Translations under genes and position numbers: made by a program
Notes under the pieces: model-generated
Database searches by the model: none
What the model was told of the DNA's origin: nothing
The model's input: only the letters and a program-made list of their open reading frames with translations
Shown here: positions 33,945-43,424 of the stretch, piece by piece
Layout of the letters: each line of letters opens with the position of its first letter
How positions within the stretch are numbered: position 1 is the first letter of the stretch
Assembly (NCBI GenBank): GCA_016866355.1
Contig: VGMN01000001.1
Coordinates: 62,001 to 126,000, forward strand
Reading direction: 5' to 3'
Length of the DNA stretch: 64,000 nucleotides
DNA from: Bacteroidota bacterium
GTDB lineage: Bacteria > Bacteroidota > Bacteroidia > Chitinophagales > Chitinophagaceae

Positions 33945-34598
33945 ATGCCCAGTGCCAAGATACCCCGGAGAAGTACGGATACCGATATGACCCCGTTTGT
34001 GGATATCGCGTTTCTGATCCTTTCCTTTTTCATCATGGCCACCAAATTCAAGCCACCTGAGCCTGTAGAAATTACTACACCTGGTTCGGTGCTTTCTCAG
34101 AAACTCCCTGAGAATAATGCTGTGATGATCACCATTGACTCTTCTAACAAGGTGTACTTTACCGTTTTGTCTAGTCGCGATCTTTCCAAATATGACGCAA
34201 TCATTCAAGGATTAAATACTAGTCAAAATCTAGGATTGAGTCCTGCTGAAATGGCAAATTTCAGAAAGACATTTCTGGTAGGAGTTGACTTTGCAAACCT
34301 CAAGCAGTTGCTGGCTACTGATTTTCGCGATCAAGCAAAAATCAAACAACCCGGTATACCTGTTGCAGATACATTGAACAACCAGCTTATCTGGTGGATT
34401 AAAGAAGCAAAAGCGGCTTTTGCCGGTGAAAAGCTTAATTACCTTATCAAAGGTGATGAGCTTTCCAAGTATCCCACTTTTGCTGCTGTTGTATATGCAT
34501 TGAAAAAGAATGAGGAGTTCAAGTACAACCTGGTTACTTCCCTTGACGATGTTCCTCCAGGGACAGAACTATTTAAGGCGGAGCAAACCAAGAAATAA
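33945..34598 (+). CDS. exbD: ExbD/TolR biopolymer transport protein (first copy)
   Basis: A 217-aa protein with one helix near the N-terminus. The proton-carrying aspartate is in DTDMTPFVDIAFLILSFFIM. The periplasmic part is much longer than in E. coli ExbD (141 aa), as is common in this phylum. 53 bases after exbB. Confidence 0.94.
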   Translation: MPSAKIPRRSTDTDMTPFVDIAFLILSFFIMATKFKPPEPVEITTPGSVLSQKLPENNAVMITIDSSNKVYFTVLSSRDLSKYDAIIQGLNTSQNLGLSPAEMANFRKTFLVGVDFANLKQLLATDFRDQAKIKQPGIPVADTLNNQLIWWIKEAKAAFAGEKLNYLIKGDELSKYPTFAAVVYALKKNEEFKYNLVTSLDDVPPGTELFKAEQTKK

Positions 34599-34623
34599 AT
34601 TATAATCACTAAGACACTTAATT

Positions 34624-35250
34624 ATGGCAAGTATAGATACCGGTGCGGAACAGGGTGGCAAAAAAGGTCCAGGCGTCAAGAAAGCAAAAAGACTTTCTAC
34701 CCGTGTGGACATGACTCCCATGGTTGACCTTGGCTTCTTGTTGATTACCTTTTTCGTTTTCACCGCTACGATGAGCTCGCCCACCACCTTAGACCTGAAC
34801 ATGCCTAAGGATATTAAGAAGCAAGAGGATCAAACAGAGGTAAAAGAATCTTCTGTGTTGACTGTCATGCTTGGGAAGGCTGATCAGGTTTATTATTACG
34901 AAGGAAAACTAGTGGTAGATGCCACAGGTAATAATTTTAAGCAAACAACGTTCAAAGGAATAAGAGACATCATCATCAACAAAAAGAAAGAGGTGATGGA
35001 TCGTTATTACCAGCGTCCTGATCCTGAATGTGAGGCTAAGGCCAGAGCAGAGGGAAAGCCTGTAAGCAATTGTGCTGACAAGGATTTTGTGGTAATTATT
35101 AAACCTAGTGATGATGCTACCTATCGAAATACAGTAGATATTTTGGATGAGATGACTATTAATCAGGTTCGTACTTACGCCATGGTTAAAATTGCGGATG
35201 TAGAATACGAACTCATTAAGAAGACAGAAGAATCCAACGGCATCAAATAG
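34624..35250 (+). CDS. exbD: ExbD/TolR biopolymer transport protein (second copy)
   Basis: A 208-aa paralog of the preceding gene, with the motif RVDMTPMVDLGFLLITFFVF around the key aspartate and a different periplasmic domain (KKEVMDRYYQRPDPECEAKA and IVIIKPSDDATYRNTVDILDEM-like region). Two unequal ExbD copies could form heteromeric motor units. 25 bases after the first copy. Confidence 0.94.
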   Translation: MASIDTGAEQGGKKGPGVKKAKRLSTRVDMTPMVDLGFLLITFFVFTATMSSPTTLDLNMPKDIKKQEDQTEVKESSVLTVMLGKADQVYYYEGKLVVDATGNNFKQTTFKGIRDIIINKKKEVMDRYYQRPDPECEAKARAEGKPVSNCADKDFVVIIKPSDDATYRNTVDILDEMTINQVRTYAMVKIADVEYELIKKTEESNGIK

Positions 35251-35270
35251 TTAACGACAAAACAGCGAGC

Positions 35271-36089
35271 ATGGAAGTCAACAAAATACTATCCGCAGAT
35301 TTGCTGGATATCATATTCGAAGGAAGAAATAAAGAATATGGTGCCTACTATTTGCGTAAAACCTACAATGAAAGAGTCAAGCGTGCTTTGATTATTACGG
35401 CTTCAATTGCCGGAGCAATCCTGCTGATCTCTTTCCTAAATCAAACCCTGGGTGATAGGGGTGATTCCAAAGTAAAGATCAATGAAATGACTTTACAGGA
35501 TGTAAAGCAGGAGGAAAAAGAACCCCCGCCACCACCTCCACCGCCCCCAAAACAGGAGCCTCCTAAGGTGGAAATGAAGCAATTCACTCCACCGGTAATT
35601 AAAAAGGATGAGGAAGTTGAAAAACCACCGCCACCACAGGAAGAACTTAAAGAAGCAAAAATCGATGTGGTTAACGTGGAAGGTATCAAAGACGAGGGCT
35701 TAGCCGCTCCTGTAGACATTGATCAGGGTCGTCAAATAGTTGAAGAAAAAATTGACGATAATAAAATCTTTGATAAAGTAGAGATTGAAGCCAGTTTCCC
35801 CGGTGGAGACAGTAAATGGCGTCAGTATCTTGAGCGCAACGCTAATGGACAGGTGGCTACCGATAATGGTTCTCCTGAGGGAACGTATACAGTAGTGGTG
35901 CAGTTTGTGGTGGACAAGGAGGGGAATATCTCTGACGTTCGCTCACTAACCAATCACGGTTATGGAATGGAGGAAGAAGCAATGCGCGTAATTCGTAAAG
36001 GACCAAAATGGAATCCTGCCATTCAAAATGGCCGTCAGGTGAAAGCGTATCGTAAACAACCTATTACGTTCCGCGTAGAATCTGATTAA
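35271..36089 (+). CDS. tonB: Energy transducer TonB
   Basis: A 272-aa protein: a cytoplasmic N-terminus with the RNKEYGAYYLRKTYNERVKRA motif common in Bacteroidota TonB, one helix at about 43-62, a proline-rich spacer (PPPPPPPPPK and further Pro/Lys/Glu), and a C-terminal TonB domain from about residue 160 (GTYTVVVQFVVDKEGNISDV, ending QPITFRVE). It transmits force from ExbB/ExbD to outer-membrane receptors. Followed by a strong terminator. Confidence 0.95.
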   Translation: MEVNKILSADLLDIIFEGRNKEYGAYYLRKTYNERVKRALIITASIAGAILLISFLNQTLGDRGDSKVKINEMTLQDVKQEEKEPPPPPPPPPKQEPPKVEMKQFTPPVIKKDEEVEKPPPPQEELKEAKIDVVNVEGIKDEGLAAPVDIDQGRQIVEEKIDDNKIFDKVEIEASFPGGDSKWRQYLERNANGQVATDNGSPEGTYTVVVQFVVDKEGNISDVRSLTNHGYGMEEEAMRVIRKGPKWNPAIQNGRQVKAYRKQPITFRVESD

Positions 36090-36111
36090 CCTTACTATCA
36101 TTTATTTCTTT

Positions 36112-36141
36112 TGTCCCCTCCCTGTGAGGGGACATTTTTTT
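36112..36141 (+). terminator. Intrinsic terminator of the exb-tonB operon
   Basis: Nine-bp stem TGTCCCCTC (36112-36120) and GAGGGGACA (36126-36134), loop cctgt, followed by seven T (36135-36141). It is 22 bases past the tonB stop. Confidence 0.92.
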
Positions 36142-36162
36142 ATACCCCCGATCCCTTTGTGT

Positions 36163-36170
36163 TAATTTTG
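36163..36170 (+). promoter_or_regulatory. Candidate -7 box of mnmE
   Basis: TAATTTTG, perfect TAnnTTTG, between the exb-tonB terminator and mnmE, ending 4 bases before the ATG at 36175. It predicts a leaderless mnmE transcript. Confidence 0.5.
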
Positions 36171-36174
36171 TGGT

Positions 36175-37557
36175 ATGCATCAATTGTCGGGTTGGGATGA
36201 TACCATAGTAGCCTTAGCCACTCCTCCAGGTGTGGGAGCCATTGGTGTAATCCGTGTAAGTGGTCAACAAGCACTCCCTATAGTTGGCCAATTGTTTCCC
36301 GCCAAGGATGTAACAACACTTGCCAGCCATACGGTACATGTTGGCTTGTTGCAATTGGGTAGTAAAGTATTGGATGAGGTAGTAGTAACACTTTTCAAAT
36401 CTCCACGATCTTACACGGGAGAAGATGTAGTAGAGATAAGCTGTCATGGCTCACCCTTTGTACAAAGACAGGTAGTTGATGCTATTGTTCAATTAGGAGC
36501 GCGGTTAGCCCGCCCTGGTGAATTCACACAACGCGCATTTTTAAAAGGGAAACTTGACTTGACACAAGCAGAAGCGGTTGCTGATCTTATTGCTTCAGGA
36601 ACCGAAGCTGCACAGCGCGCCGCCTTACAAGGATTGCGTGGAGGTTTTTCGGCTGAATTGAAACAACTCCGCGAGCAGCTCATTCAATTTTCATCACTCT
36701 TGGAGTTAGAGCTTGATTTTTCACAGGAGGATGTAACATTTGCCGATCGTACACAATTGAAGGAGTTGTTGAATCGTCTTGCTAACACCACACAAGTTTT
36801 ACTGCGTTCATTTAAGTTGGGTAATGTGATTAAAAATGGAGTAAGTGTTGCCATCGTGGGTAAACCTAATGCAGGGAAAAGCACCTTACTGAATAGTTTA
36901 CTGAATGAGAATAGAGCCATTGTTAGTGAAATTGCCGGTACCACAAGAGATACTATAGAAGAAGTAATAAATATAGAGGGTGTTTTATTTAGGCTAATTG
37001 ATACGGCAGGTCTTCGTGCAAATACGGTAGATCAAATTGAGCAAGTGGGTATTGAAAGAAGCTATGAAAAAATGAGAGCGGCTGATTTGGTGCTTTATTT
37101 GTTTGATGTAGCCAATCCTATTGAACAAGTAAAGCAGTGGGCTAAGGAAGCAACAGAACAGGGGTTTCATTTTTTGCTTGTCGGGAATAAAATAGATATA
37201 GCCAGTGCACCATCACTGGATGAATATTCTTCTCAGTTGCCTATTGTTCCGCTCCTCATTGCTGCTAAAGACAAAACAAATGTGGACGCACTTCAAAAAG
37301 CCATGGTGCAGGAGGTGCTGAGTGGCCAATTGTTACATGAAAATATTGTGGTAACAAACGAGCGTCATTATCAGGCCTTATTGCAAGTGTCCTTGGCCTT
37401 GGCGGATACAAAAAAGGGAATAGAGGAGGGATTGGCCAGTGATTTAATTGCCCTAGAAATAAGAAGATGTTTGCGGTACCTCGGAGAAATTACAGGTGAG
37501 ATTACCAATGAAGAGCAACTAGATTTTATTTTTAGTAAGTTTTGTATCGGGAAGTAA
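36175..37557 (+). CDS. mnmE: tRNA modification GTPase MnmE
   Basis: A 460-aa protein that, with MnmG, modifies U34 in the wobble position of certain tRNAs. The N-terminal folate-binding domain begins DDTIVALATPPGVGAIGVIR. The inserted G domain has GKPNAGKSTLLN, GTTRDTIEE, DTAGLR and NKID, and the C-terminus ends in the catalytic CIGK motif. Full length. Confidence 0.97.
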   Translation: MHQLSGWDDTIVALATPPGVGAIGVIRVSGQQALPIVGQLFPAKDVTTLASHTVHVGLLQLGSKVLDEVVVTLFKSPRSYTGEDVVEISCHGSPFVQRQVVDAIVQLGARLARPGEFTQRAFLKGKLDLTQAEAVADLIASGTEAAQRAALQGLRGGFSAELKQLREQLIQFSSLLELELDFSQEDVTFADRTQLKELLNRLANTTQVLLRSFKLGNVIKNGVSVAIVGKPNAGKSTLLNSLLNENRAIVSEIAGTTRDTIEEVINIEGVLFRLIDTAGLRANTVDQIEQVGIERSYEKMRAADLVLYLFDVANPIEQVKQWAKEATEQGFHFLLVGNKIDIASAPSLDEYSSQLPIVPLLIAAKDKTNVDALQKAMVQEVLSGQLLHENIVVTNERHYQALLQVSLALADTKKGIEEGLASDLIALEIRRCLRYLGEITGEITNEEQLDFIFSKFCIGK

Positions 37558-37562
37558 TTTTG
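37555..37562 (+). promoter_or_regulatory. Candidate -7 box of recG
   Basis: TAATTTTG, perfect TAnnTTTG, formed partly by the mnmE stop codon (37555-37557). It ends 26 bases before the recG GTG and could give recG a promoter of its own. Confidence 0.35.
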
Positions 37563-37588
37563 TCAACGGACTTATAAAATAATCCAGC

Positions 37589-39697
37589 GTGGCTGTAAAT
37601 GGATTTTTAAAAAATCCCATAGAATATTTAAAAGGAGTGGGTCCTTTAAGAGCAGACTTACTAAAAAAGGAGCTGGGCATTTTTACCTATGAAGATTTAT
37701 TAAATCATTTTCCTTTTAGGCATATTGATCGAACCAGCGTAAGTGTTATTTCACAATTAAAACAAGAAGCAGATTTTGCACAGGTAGCCGGTGTAGTGCT
37801 ACACGTAGAAATTATTGGGCAACGTGCGGGTAAGCGCTTAGTGGCACAATTAAAGGACAAGTCGGGTATCATGGAGCTAACATGGTTTAAAGGAATAAAT
37901 TGGATACAAAAAACAATTATCCCAGGTCAATCTTATTTGGTTTTTGGTCGATTGGGATTTTTTAATGGTCGTCCGCAGTTTGTTCATCCAGAGATCGAGA
38001 AAATCGAGCCTTCTCAGTCTTTGGAAAAAAATTATTTGGAGCCGGTATATTCTACTACTGAAAAGTTAAGAGCAAAGGGGTTAGGCGGCAGGCAATTAGC
38101 CAAATTAACACAGGTATTAGTAGCGCAATTAAACCCTACTGTTCTGCCAGAAATTTTATCCCCTTCTTTGTTTACGGAACTTAGTTTGATGGGAAGGGCA
38201 GCGGCCTATCAACAAATTCACTTTCCTTCTAATGCAACACAAGCTGCGGCTGCATTGAAAAGATTAAAGTTTGAAGAATTTTTTATAGCCCAGCTGCGTA
38301 TGCAGTTGGTTCGCGCTCAAAGACATCATCAGTCTGCGGGTGTGTTGTTTGAAAAAGTGGGAGATGCATTCAATCGGTATTATTCCACTTGCTTACCCTT
38401 TGAATTAACAGGTGCACAAAAACGTGTCTTGAAAGAAATTCGTACCGATACGGCCAAGGGAACACAAATGAATCGGCTACTGCAAGGGGATGTGGGAAGT
38501 GGTAAAACCATAGTAGCGCTACTGGCTATGTTATTAGCGGTGGACAATGGGTATCAGGCTTGTATCATGGCACCTACTGAAATTTTAGCGCAACAACATT
38601 TTGCTTCTATTCAAACTTCGCTAGCTACTATCGGTTTATCCGTGGCTTTATTAACCGGTTCTACTAAAACAACCGAGCGCAAAAAGTTATTAGCGGCGCT
38701 AGAGGAGGGATCGCTTTTACTTTTGGTGGGTACGCATGCATTGATTGAAGAAACGGTACAATTTAAAAAGCTGGGATTGGTTGTGATTGACGAACAACAT
38801 CGATTTGGGGTAGCACAACGGGCACGCCTCTGGAAAAAAGCTGCAGTGCCTCCACATATTTTGGTGATGACGGCTACACCTATTCCCCGTACATTGGCTA
38901 TGACAGCTTATGGCGATCTTGATTATAGTGTTATTGATGAACTACCTCCCGGACGTAAGCCCATCCAAACAGTGCATCGTTATGAAAAAGACCGGAGTCG
39001 TGTGATGGAATTTATAAGAACCGAAATTGCCAAGGGAAGACAGATCTATATTATTTATCCATTGATTGAAGAAAGTGCCAAGTTAGATTATGAAAATTTA
39101 ATGAAAGGGTATGAGGAGGTGAAAGCATTTTTTCCAGAGCCAAACTACTGGATTAGCATGGTGCACGGTCGTCAACCGGCTGCACAAAAAGAAATAAACA
39201 TGCAGCGGTTTATAAGTGGCGATACACAAATTATGGTGGCCACTACAGTTATTGAAGTGGGGGTTAATGTACCTAATGCCACCGTAATGCTTATTGAAAG
39301 TGCAGAAAAATTTGGATTATCTCAATTACATCAGCTACGGGGAAGAGTGGGTCGGGGAGCTGAAAAAAGTTACTGCGTTTTGCTAACGCCGCCCAGTATT
39401 GGTAAAGATGCAAGTGAACGAATGAAGATCATGGTACAAACGGCAAGCGGTTTTGAAATTGCGGAAAAAGATCTTCTATTGAGAGGACCAGGTGAAATTG
39501 AAGGAACCAGGCAGAGTGGAGCGCTTAATTTTAAATTGGCCAGTTTAGTGCATGATCGTTCATTGTTAGAATGGGCACGGGAGCAGGCTGCCCGCCTTTT
39601 AGATGCCGATCCCACACTTGGGAAGCCTGAAAATCAGCCGCTGAGGTATTACCTGCAACAGCAAAAAGGAGCTGTGAATTGGAGTAAAATATCTTAG
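37589..39697 (+). CDS. recG: ATP-dependent DNA helicase RecG
   Basis: A 702-aa fork-reversing helicase. An OB-fold wedge domain occupies about residues 1-160. Helicase motifs include LLQGDVGSGKTIVALLA (Walker A, about 304-320), VVIDEQHRFGVAQR (DEQH box), MTATPIPRTLAM and LRGRVGRGAEKSYC (motif VI). GTG start. 31 bases after mnmE, same strand. Confidence 0.97.
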   Translation: MAVNGFLKNPIEYLKGVGPLRADLLKKELGIFTYEDLLNHFPFRHIDRTSVSVISQLKQEADFAQVAGVVLHVEIIGQRAGKRLVAQLKDKSGIMELTWFKGINWIQKTIIPGQSYLVFGRLGFFNGRPQFVHPEIEKIEPSQSLEKNYLEPVYSTTEKLRAKGLGGRQLAKLTQVLVAQLNPTVLPEILSPSLFTELSLMGRAAAYQQIHFPSNATQAAAALKRLKFEEFFIAQLRMQLVRAQRHHQSAGVLFEKVGDAFNRYYSTCLPFELTGAQKRVLKEIRTDTAKGTQMNRLLQGDVGSGKTIVALLAMLLAVDNGYQACIMAPTEILAQQHFASIQTSLATIGLSVALLTGSTKTTERKKLLAALEEGSLLLLVGTHALIEETVQFKKLGLVVIDEQHRFGVAQRARLWKKAAVPPHILVMTATPIPRTLAMTAYGDLDYSVIDELPPGRKPIQTVHRYEKDRSRVMEFIRTEIAKGRQIYIIYPLIEESAKLDYENLMKGYEEVKAFFPEPNYWISMVHGRQPAAQKEINMQRFISGDTQIMVATTVIEVGVNVPNATVMLIESAEKFGLSQLHQLRGRVGRGAEKSYCVLLTPPSIGKDASERMKIMVQTASGFEIAEKDLLLRGPGEIEGTRQSGALNFKLASLVHDRSLLEWAREQAARLLDADPTLGKPENQPLRYYLQQQKGAVNWSKIS

Positions 39698-39790
39698 GGT
39701 TTTATTCGTTTCTTAAACAAGTCAGTCATTCGATGGTCAAAAACAGGGGGAATAGCCTTTCTTAACAGTTTTTTTCCAACCCTTGACCGT

Positions 39791-39798
39791 TAAATTCG
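39791..39798 (+). promoter_or_regulatory. Weak -7-like box before the type IX cargo gene
   Basis: TAAATTCG, one mismatch from TAnnTTTG, 23 bases before the TTG start at 39822, in the 124-base gap after recG. No terminator was recognised in this gap. Confidence 0.3.
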
Positions 39799-39821
39799 TT
39801 ATTTTAAAGTAAACACACCAG

Positions 39822-42800
39822 TTGCGACTCTTATTTTCTATACTCTGTATTGGAATAACTTTTTCCTTATTGCACGCGCAGGAAGCTATTCAATTTGTCG
39901 AGAATAAAGGACAATGGAATACGGCAGTTCGTTTTCGCGGTGAAGTATCCAATGGTGTTTTCTTTATTCAGGAACATGGGCACACCATTTTACAACATCA
40001 CCCTGCTGATATGGCAAGGCTGCAAGAGGCCAAGCATCATACTAATGATACTTTTTTGATTCGCTCTCATGCCTGGGAGGTTACATTCTTGAATAACGAT
40101 GGCAGTGAAAATAAAAATGGCACCCTGTTGGTTCCAGAAAAAAAATTGCCCACCTACAATAATTATTTTGTTGGAAATGATCCCATTAATTGGGCAAGTG
40201 CTTGTTCCATTTACCAAACTGTTACCATGCAGAATGTATATCCCAATATTGATGTTCGCTACTACACTGATCGGGGTACACTGAAATATGATTTTCTGGT
40301 AAAACCAGGTGGAAGTGTAGAGGATATTTTGATAAAATATACGGGTGTAGATGGGTTAGCCGTGAAAAATAAAGAACTCGTGATTCAAACTTCGCTGGGT
40401 GCTTTTCGTGAATCGTCTCCTTACACGTACCAACCAACAGCTGCTGGACGTGCAGTGGTCTCCTGTAACTATAGTTTGAAAAATCAATACCTGCGTTTTA
40501 AAGTAGGGAATTATGATAAATCACAACCATTGGTAATTGATCCTTCCATCATTTTTTGTTCATTTTCCGGAAGCACAGCAGACAATTGGGGATTCACAGC
40601 TACTTATGGTCCAGATGGCAGTATGTTTGCAGGAGGAATAGTTTTTAATGATGCAGGAAGATTTCCAACTTCATTAGGGGCCATTCAATCCAATTTCCAG
40701 GGTGGTGAAACAGATATGTGTTTGATTAAACTTAGTCCGGACGGTAGGAATCGATTATGGGCATCTTACCTGGGAGGATCTGGGAATGAACAGCCGCATA
40801 GTCTGGTGGTGGATGGACAACAAAATTTGTATTTAACCGGACGAACTAATTCTCCCAATAATGCAACGGGTTTTCCAGTAATAGGAAATGGCACAGTAGC
40901 TGGAGATGGATTTGATATTGTTGTTGCTAAAATAAATGCAACAGGCACCACTTTGCTTGGCTCACGTAAAATAGGAGGCAGTAGTGCTGATGGTGTAAAT
41001 ATTGCCACCACACGTGCTTTGAATTCTTTACAAAGAAATTATGGAGATGATGGAAGGGGAGAGATTGTACTTGATCAGGCCGGTAATGTTTGGATTACTT
41101 CTCATTCGCAATCAGGTGGTGTCACACCTGGGTCTATAAAATTTCCAGTTACTACTGGCGCATTTCAGACAAATTTTGGAGGAGGATTGCAGGATGCGGT
41201 GGTGCTAAAGTTTTCTAATAATCTTTCCAATCTGCTTTTTGCAAGTTTTTTTGGGGGATCTGCTAATGATGCTGGTTATGTTTTATCTGTAAATCCAAGC
41301 AATGGCAATGTTTATATGGGCGGAGGCACTGAGAGTCCTAATTTAATTCCAGCTTCTCAAACGGGTACCATTATCGGACCTTCATTAGGAGGAGCCATTG
41401 ACGGATATTTGACTATTATCTCTCCAGATGGCACTCAGCGTTTACGTACCAGCTATATTGGTACTGCTGCTATTGATCAGGTATTTGGAGTGCAGTTTGA
41501 CGTGAATGGTTTTCCCTATGTAATGGGACAAACAACAGGGGCCTGGCCAATTCAAAATGCTGTATTTAATAATCCAGCAGGTAAGCAGTTTATCGCAAAG
41601 TTGCAACCTGACCTTTCTGCATTTGTTTATTCCACTGCTTTTGGATCTGGTTCAGTGATTCCAAATATTTCACCGGTTGCTTTTTTAGTGGATCGTTGTG
41701 AAAATGTATATATGTCCGGCTGGGGCGGAACTGGATTTGGATCCGGATTTACCAGCGCTGGAACGGCTGGACTTCCTGTTACACCAGATGCTTTTAAATC
41801 AAATACCGATGGAAAGGATTTTTATTTTTTTGTTTTAAAGAAAGATGCAAGCGGTCAATTGTTTGGAAGTTTTTTTGGAGAGGATAATACTGTGAATGGA
41901 GGAAATGATCACGTGGATGGAGGCACTAGTCGATTTGATCGTAGTGGGGCAATCTACCAAGCCATTTGTGGTAACTGTTCTATAGGTAATGGGCCACGTC
42001 CTAACTATCCAGTCACGGCCGGTGCCTGGTCAACTACCAATAATTCAAGTGGTGCCGGTTGTAGTTTAACCATGGTGAAAATTGCTATGAATTTGTCAGG
42101 AGTTCAAAGTGCCGTTCGTTCAAGTATAAATAATGTAGCTGGCGATACGCTGGGTTGTGTGCCATTGACTGTTGCATTTAGAGATACGGTAGGTAACGCA
42201 CAAACTTATGAATGGGATTTTGGAGATGGCTCCCCTCGTGTCACTACCAATACTCCTAACAATACACATACATTTTCTACGGTAGGAACTTATCAAGTGA
42301 TGCTGATTGCCACAGATCCGGCCACTTGCAATGGTAAGGATACTTCCTACGTACAAATACGGGTAGGAAATATTGAAGCAAATTTGAATTTCAATCCAGT
42401 CAAGCTGGCACCCTGTACTTCCTTCAATTACCGTTTTGATAATTTATCTACCACCTTGCCAGGATATCCGTTTAGGGCCAATTCTTTTATTTGGAATTTT
42501 GGGGATGGGTCAGCTTCTGTCACTGCGGGTTCCGGTCCTGTGCTGCATAGTTACGCTGCTCCAGGAAGCTATCCCGTTACACTTTATTTAGTGGACACTA
42601 CTTATTGTAATGCTCCTGATTCTTTACGGATCACTGTTACGGTGGCAGAAAATGTAAAAGCTACTTTTACTACCGGCTCTATTGGTTGCGCTCCTTATAA
42701 TGCAGTGTTCAATAATACATCAACTGCTGCACAAACATATCAGTGGATATTTGGGGATGGGAATGGATCTTCACAAGCTGCACCCACCCACACTTATACA

Positions 42801-43421
42801 ACACCAGGCACCTATCAAGTACTTTTGATTGCTACTAATCCCAATACTTGTAATCTCACTGATACAGCTCGATTTACCATACAAGTATTAGATGCACCAC
42901 AATCTAATTTTAGTTTTTCACCACTCACCCCGGTACCGAATACTCCCCATACTTTCACTAATCAATCGAGCACGGATGCTATTCGGTTTAAGTGGACCTT
43001 TGGCAATGGAGATAGTTTGCTGACCACTTCAAGATTGCCTATTACGTACCAATATCTTTCGGCAGGAACATTCCAAGTTTGCTTGACAGCCTATAACCAA
43101 TTGGATTGTCCTCGTGTTTTTTGTAGAACGGTAGATGCTGCTATTAATCCGCTGGTGGATGTGCCAGCTGCATTTACACCTCAAAGCGGTGATGTCAATA
43201 GCATTATACAGGTAAAGGGTTTTGGTATAGTAAAACTTAAATGGGAGATCTGGAATCGGTGGGGTCAGAAAGTATTTGAAACCAGTGACCAATCCTTAGG
43301 ATGGGATGGTAAGTTTAAAGGAGTTTTACAGCCAATGGATGTCTATATGTATACATTATCTGTTGAATTTTTTGATGGAAGAACACTGAATAAAAAAGGA
43401 GATATTACTTTAATACGTTAA
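39822..43421 (+). CDS. Secreted SBBP/PKD-repeat protein with T9SS type B sorting domain
   Basis: A 1199-aa secreted or surface protein. Signal peptide at residues 1-20 (ILCIGITFSLLHAQ). An N-terminal DUF7948-like domain (AIQFVENKGQWNTAVRFRGE) is followed by a beta-propeller-like region with SBBP-type repeats (WASYLGGSGNEQ, FASFFGGSANDAG). Four PKD domains follow, each with a WDFGDG-type core (YEWDFGDGSP, FIWNFGDGSA, YQWIFGDGNG, FKWTFGNGDS). The last ~85 residues (LKWEIWNRWGQKVFETSD, MDVYMYTLSVEFFDGRTLNKKGDITLIR) match the gliding-associated type B CTD. TTG start. Type B cargo is usually paired with a PorP/SprF protein, and one follows 3 bases later. Confidence 0.9.
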   Translation: MRLLFSILCIGITFSLLHAQEAIQFVENKGQWNTAVRFRGEVSNGVFFIQEHGHTILQHHPADMARLQEAKHHTNDTFLIRSHAWEVTFLNNDGSENKNGTLLVPEKKLPTYNNYFVGNDPINWASACSIYQTVTMQNVYPNIDVRYYTDRGTLKYDFLVKPGGSVEDILIKYTGVDGLAVKNKELVIQTSLGAFRESSPYTYQPTAAGRAVVSCNYSLKNQYLRFKVGNYDKSQPLVIDPSIIFCSFSGSTADNWGFTATYGPDGSMFAGGIVFNDAGRFPTSLGAIQSNFQGGETDMCLIKLSPDGRNRLWASYLGGSGNEQPHSLVVDGQQNLYLTGRTNSPNNATGFPVIGNGTVAGDGFDIVVAKINATGTTLLGSRKIGGSSADGVNIATTRALNSLQRNYGDDGRGEIVLDQAGNVWITSHSQSGGVTPGSIKFPVTTGAFQTNFGGGLQDAVVLKFSNNLSNLLFASFFGGSANDAGYVLSVNPSNGNVYMGGGTESPNLIPASQTGTIIGPSLGGAIDGYLTIISPDGTQRLRTSYIGTAAIDQVFGVQFDVNGFPYVMGQTTGAWPIQNAVFNNPAGKQFIAKLQPDLSAFVYSTAFGSGSVIPNISPVAFLVDRCENVYMSGWGGTGFGSGFTSAGTAGLPVTPDAFKSNTDGKDFYFFVLKKDASGQLFGSFFGEDNTVNGGNDHVDGGTSRFDRSGAIYQAICGNCSIGNGPRPNYPVTAGAWSTTNNSSGAGCSLTMVKIAMNLSGVQSAVRSSINNVAGDTLGCVPLTVAFRDTVGNAQTYEWDFGDGSPRVTTNTPNNTHTFSTVGTYQVMLIATDPATCNGKDTSYVQIRVGNIEANLNFNPVKLAPCTSFNYRFDNLSTTLPGYPFRANSFIWNFGDGSASVTAGSGPVLHSYAAPGSYPVTLYLVDTTYCNAPDSLRITVTVAENVKATFTTGSIGCAPYNAVFNNTSTAAQTYQWIFGDGNGSSQAAPTHTYTTPGTYQVLLIATNPNTCNLTDTARFTIQVLDAPQSNFSFSPLTPVPNTPHTFTNQSSTDAIRFKWTFGNGDSLLTTSRLPITYQYLSAGTFQVCLTAYNQLDCPRVFCRTVDAAINPLVDVPAAFTPQSGDVNSIIQVKGFGIVKLKWEIWNRWGQKVFETSDQSLGWDGKFKGVLQPMDVYMYTLSVEFFDGRTLNKKGDITLIR

Positions 43422-43424
43422 ACA

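Noticed and set aside
42180-43100. Repeated DNA-like pattern in the PKD region
   Set aside because: The four PKD domains are protein repeats (WDFGDG-type cores) that have diverged at DNA level; no evidence of a recent tandem DNA duplication.
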